Shown piece by piece: positions 62,681 to 64,000 of a DNA stretch of 64,000 bases (positions are counted from its first letter, which is position 1; every line of letters begins with the position of its first letter). The DNA is taken from assembly GCF_017983445.1 (NCBI RefSeq), contig NZ_JAGOBJ010000007.1, positions 62,001 through 126,000 on the forward strand, read 5' to 3'. Position numbers and translations under genes: made by a program. The DNA is from Halomonas sp. (GTDB taxonomy: Bacteria; Pseudomonadota; Gammaproteobacteria; Pseudomonadales; Halomonadaceae). The notes below the pieces were generated by a model. That model did no database searches and was not told where the DNA came from. It saw only the letters and a program-made list of their open reading frames with translations.

Positions 62681-63565
62681 ATGCAGACCAAACGTTCCAC
62701 CTATCAAAACCGGTGGCTCCCCTTTTTCCTTTTGGCGCCGCAGTTGGCCATTACGCTGGTGTTCTTTATCTGGCCGGCAAGTCAGGCGGTCAAATCAAGT
62801 TTCGAGCGTACTGATGCGTTTGGCTTCAAGACGACGTTTGTCGGCCTGGAAAACTACGCACGTATCCTGGCGGATCCCAGCTACCTGAACGCGCTGGGGC
62901 GTACCGCGATATTTGCCGTATCGGTGACGGTGCTCTCCATGGGCCTGGCGCTTTTGCTGGCCATTTGCGTCAACCGCGTCCTGAAGAGCGCCAAGTTCTA
63001 CACCACGCTGCTGGTTTGGCCCTATGCCGTCGCCCCGGTCGTTGCCGGGGTGCTGTGGTGGTTTCTGTTCAATCCGACCATCGGCCTTTTGCCGCATCTG
63101 CTCGACTGGTTCGGCATCAGCTGGAATCATCGAGTCTCGGGCACCCAGGCGATGATCCTGATCACCATCGCCGCCGCCTGGAAGCAGATCTCCTATAACT
63201 TTCTGTTCTTTCTCGCGGGCCTTCAATCAGTGCCGCAATCGCTGATCGAGGCGGCCGCGATTGACGGCGCCACACCGTTCAAACGTTTCTGGACCATCGT
63301 ACTGCCGCTTTTGTCGCCCACCACCTTCTTCCTGCTGATCATCAACATCAACTACGTGATGTTCGACACCTTCGGGGTGATCGATGCCACCACTGGTGGC
63401 GGGCCTGGGCAGGCCACCATGACTCTGGTTTACAAGGTCTACACCGACGGCGTGGCGGGGCTGAACATCGGATCTTCATCGGCTCAATCAGTCTTGCTGA
63501 TGGGCATCGTGATTATCCTGACGTTTATCCAGTTCCGATATGTGGAACGCCGGGTCAACTACTAG
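62681..63565 (+). CDS. ugpA: sn-glycerol-3-phosphate ABC transporter permease
   Basis: 294-residue inner-membrane permease with six helices. The N-terminus ([25 protein letters not shown]) and [24 protein letters not shown] (EAA loop) match UgpA. AGGA lies 6 bases before the ATG at 62681, so I prefer it to the earlier in-frame ATG at 62609. It follows ugpB after a 181-base gap with a terminator-like hairpin and an inverted repeat, and precedes ugpE by 18 bases. Imports glycerol-3-phosphate or glycerophosphodiesters. Confidence 0.95.
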   Translation: MQTKRSTYQNRWLPFFLLAPQLAITLVFFIWPASQAVKSSFERTDAFGFKTTFVGLENYARILADPSYLNALGRTAIFAVSVTVLSMGLALLLAICVNRVLKSAKFYTTLLVWPYAVAPVVAGVLWWFLFNPTIGLLPHLLDWFGISWNHRVSGTQAMILITIAAAWKQISYNFLFFLAGLQSVPQSLIEAAAIDGATPFKRFWTIVLPLLSPTTFFLLIININYVMFDTFGVIDATTGGGPGQATMTLVYKVYTDGVAGLNIGSSSAQSVLLMGIVIILTFIQFRYVERRVNY

Positions 63566-63583
63566 TGCGTTAAGGACATGAAC

Positions 63584-64000
63584 ATGGTTGAAAGAAGACC
63601 CTTTCTGAATATTTTGACCCACCTGGTGCTGATTGCAGGTGTACTGGTGGTGGCATTTCCAGTGTACGTGGCGTTTATTGCCTCGACCCACGAACCGAGC
63701 GCCTTCGTGCGCGGCGTGCTGCCGCTTACGCCCGGCGACAACATGCTTGAATCTTACGGGCAGATGCTCAACGCCGGCTGGCAGACAGGCGGCACGCCGC
63801 CGGTCTGGCTGATGCTGGGTAACTCGATGATCATGGCGCTGACGATTGCCATCGGCAAGATCGCCATTTCGATTCTCTCCGCCTTTGCGATTGTCTATTT
63901 CCGCTTTCCGTTTCGCATGCTGGCATTCTGGATCATCTTCATCACGCTGATGCTGCCAGTCGAAGTTCGCATCATCCCCACTTACGCTGTTGTAGCCAAT
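63584..64000 (+). CDS. ugpE: sn-glycerol-3-phosphate ABC transporter permease (partial, cut by window end)
   Basis: First 139 residues of the UgpE permease; the gene runs past the window edge. VERRPFLNILTHLVLIAGVLVVAFPVYVAFIAST matches the UgpE opening, and LSAFAIVYFRFPFRMLAFWIIFITLMLPVEVRIIPTY matches its third and fourth helices. The ATG at 63584 has AAGGA 7 bases upstream; a second in-frame ATG at 63578 is too close to it. Co-transcribed with ugpA, the two permeases form a heterodimer. Confidence 0.92.
   Translation, partial: MVERRPFLNILTHLVLIAGVLVVAFPVYVAFIASTHEPSAFVRGVLPLTPGDNMLESYGQMLNAGWQTGGTPPVWLMLGNSMIMALTIAIGKIAISILSAFAIVYFRFPFRMLAFWIIFITLMLPVEVRIIPTYAVVAN

Overview
The window looks like chromosomal DNA of a moderately halophilic gammaproteobacterium, most likely Halomonas or a close relative. 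This is inferred from gene content and protein style: an NhaD-type Na+/H+ antiporter, a TAXI-type TRAP transporter, a sucrose-phosphate synthase/phosphatase fusion (compatible-solute chemistry), many GGDEF/EAL proteins, and fairly GC-rich coding DNA with AT-rich intergenic regions. No phage, insertion sequence, integrase or CRISPR array was seen.

Layout. 0.2-6.7 kb: ion and solute transport (CaCA antiporter, TAXI TRAP transporter, NhaD). 6.8-13.3 kb: two GGDEF/EAL proteins around a glutathione transferase, a monooxygenase-like membrane protein and a DUF2835 protein. 13.6-18.5 kb: an NlpC/P60 lipoprotein, a histidine phosphatase, and a phosphonate-type ABC transporter (phnD-phnC-phnE-phnE) preceded by four Pho-box-like half-sites at exact 11-bp spacing. 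18.6-25.5 kb: an EAL-CBS-GGDEF protein, a PhoD-like phosphatase, and a PepSY/response-regulator/histidine-kinase operon divergent from a second PepSY protein. 25.6-32.9 kb: core genes (glutamate dehydrogenase, DUF1853, proB, obg, rpmA, rplU, ispB) and a tRNA-Pro(CGG).

32.9-40.1 kb, directly after the tRNA, is an accessory-looking catabolic cluster on the minus strand: two PrpF-family isomerases, a GNAT acetyltransferase, a RidA-like deaminase, a D-threonine-aldolase-type PLP enzyme, an IclR regulator and an SDF-family symporter. The symporter has Thr where acidic-amino-acid transporters carry the substrate-binding Arg, and the PLP enzyme has an H-x-D metal motif. Together they suggest uptake and breakdown of a neutral beta-hydroxy (D-)amino acid. 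The two promoter regions of the cluster share an operator-like motif. I know of no described pathway with this gene combination, and it is my main candidate for a new system.

40.3-47.7 kb: an MFS exporter (probably starting at ATT), four glycosyltransferase-type genes including the sucrose synthase/phosphatase fusion, and a TSUP permease. 47.7-53.7 kb: a DNA-repair pair (PD-(D/E)XK-DinG-like helicase and FAN1-like nuclease), an unrecognised protein, a histone-deacetylase-like amidohydrolase and a GIY-YIG protein. 53.7-58.7 kb: a 1323-residue membrane GGDEF/EAL protein that appears to contain a blue-light LOV domain (photoactive Cys817), downstream of an orphan Bug-type binding protein. 58.7-64 kb: YchJ-like protein, a small unknown, argE and the ugpBAE glycerol-3-phosphate transporter, also behind Pho-box-like repeats; ugpE runs off the window.

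Two themes recur. Three transporter operons carry a strong hairpin between the binding-protein gene and the next gene. Four gene boundaries carry short (12-19 bp) tandem duplications, two of which include the stop codon of a gene. All functional calls rest on sequence reading alone; no database search was run.
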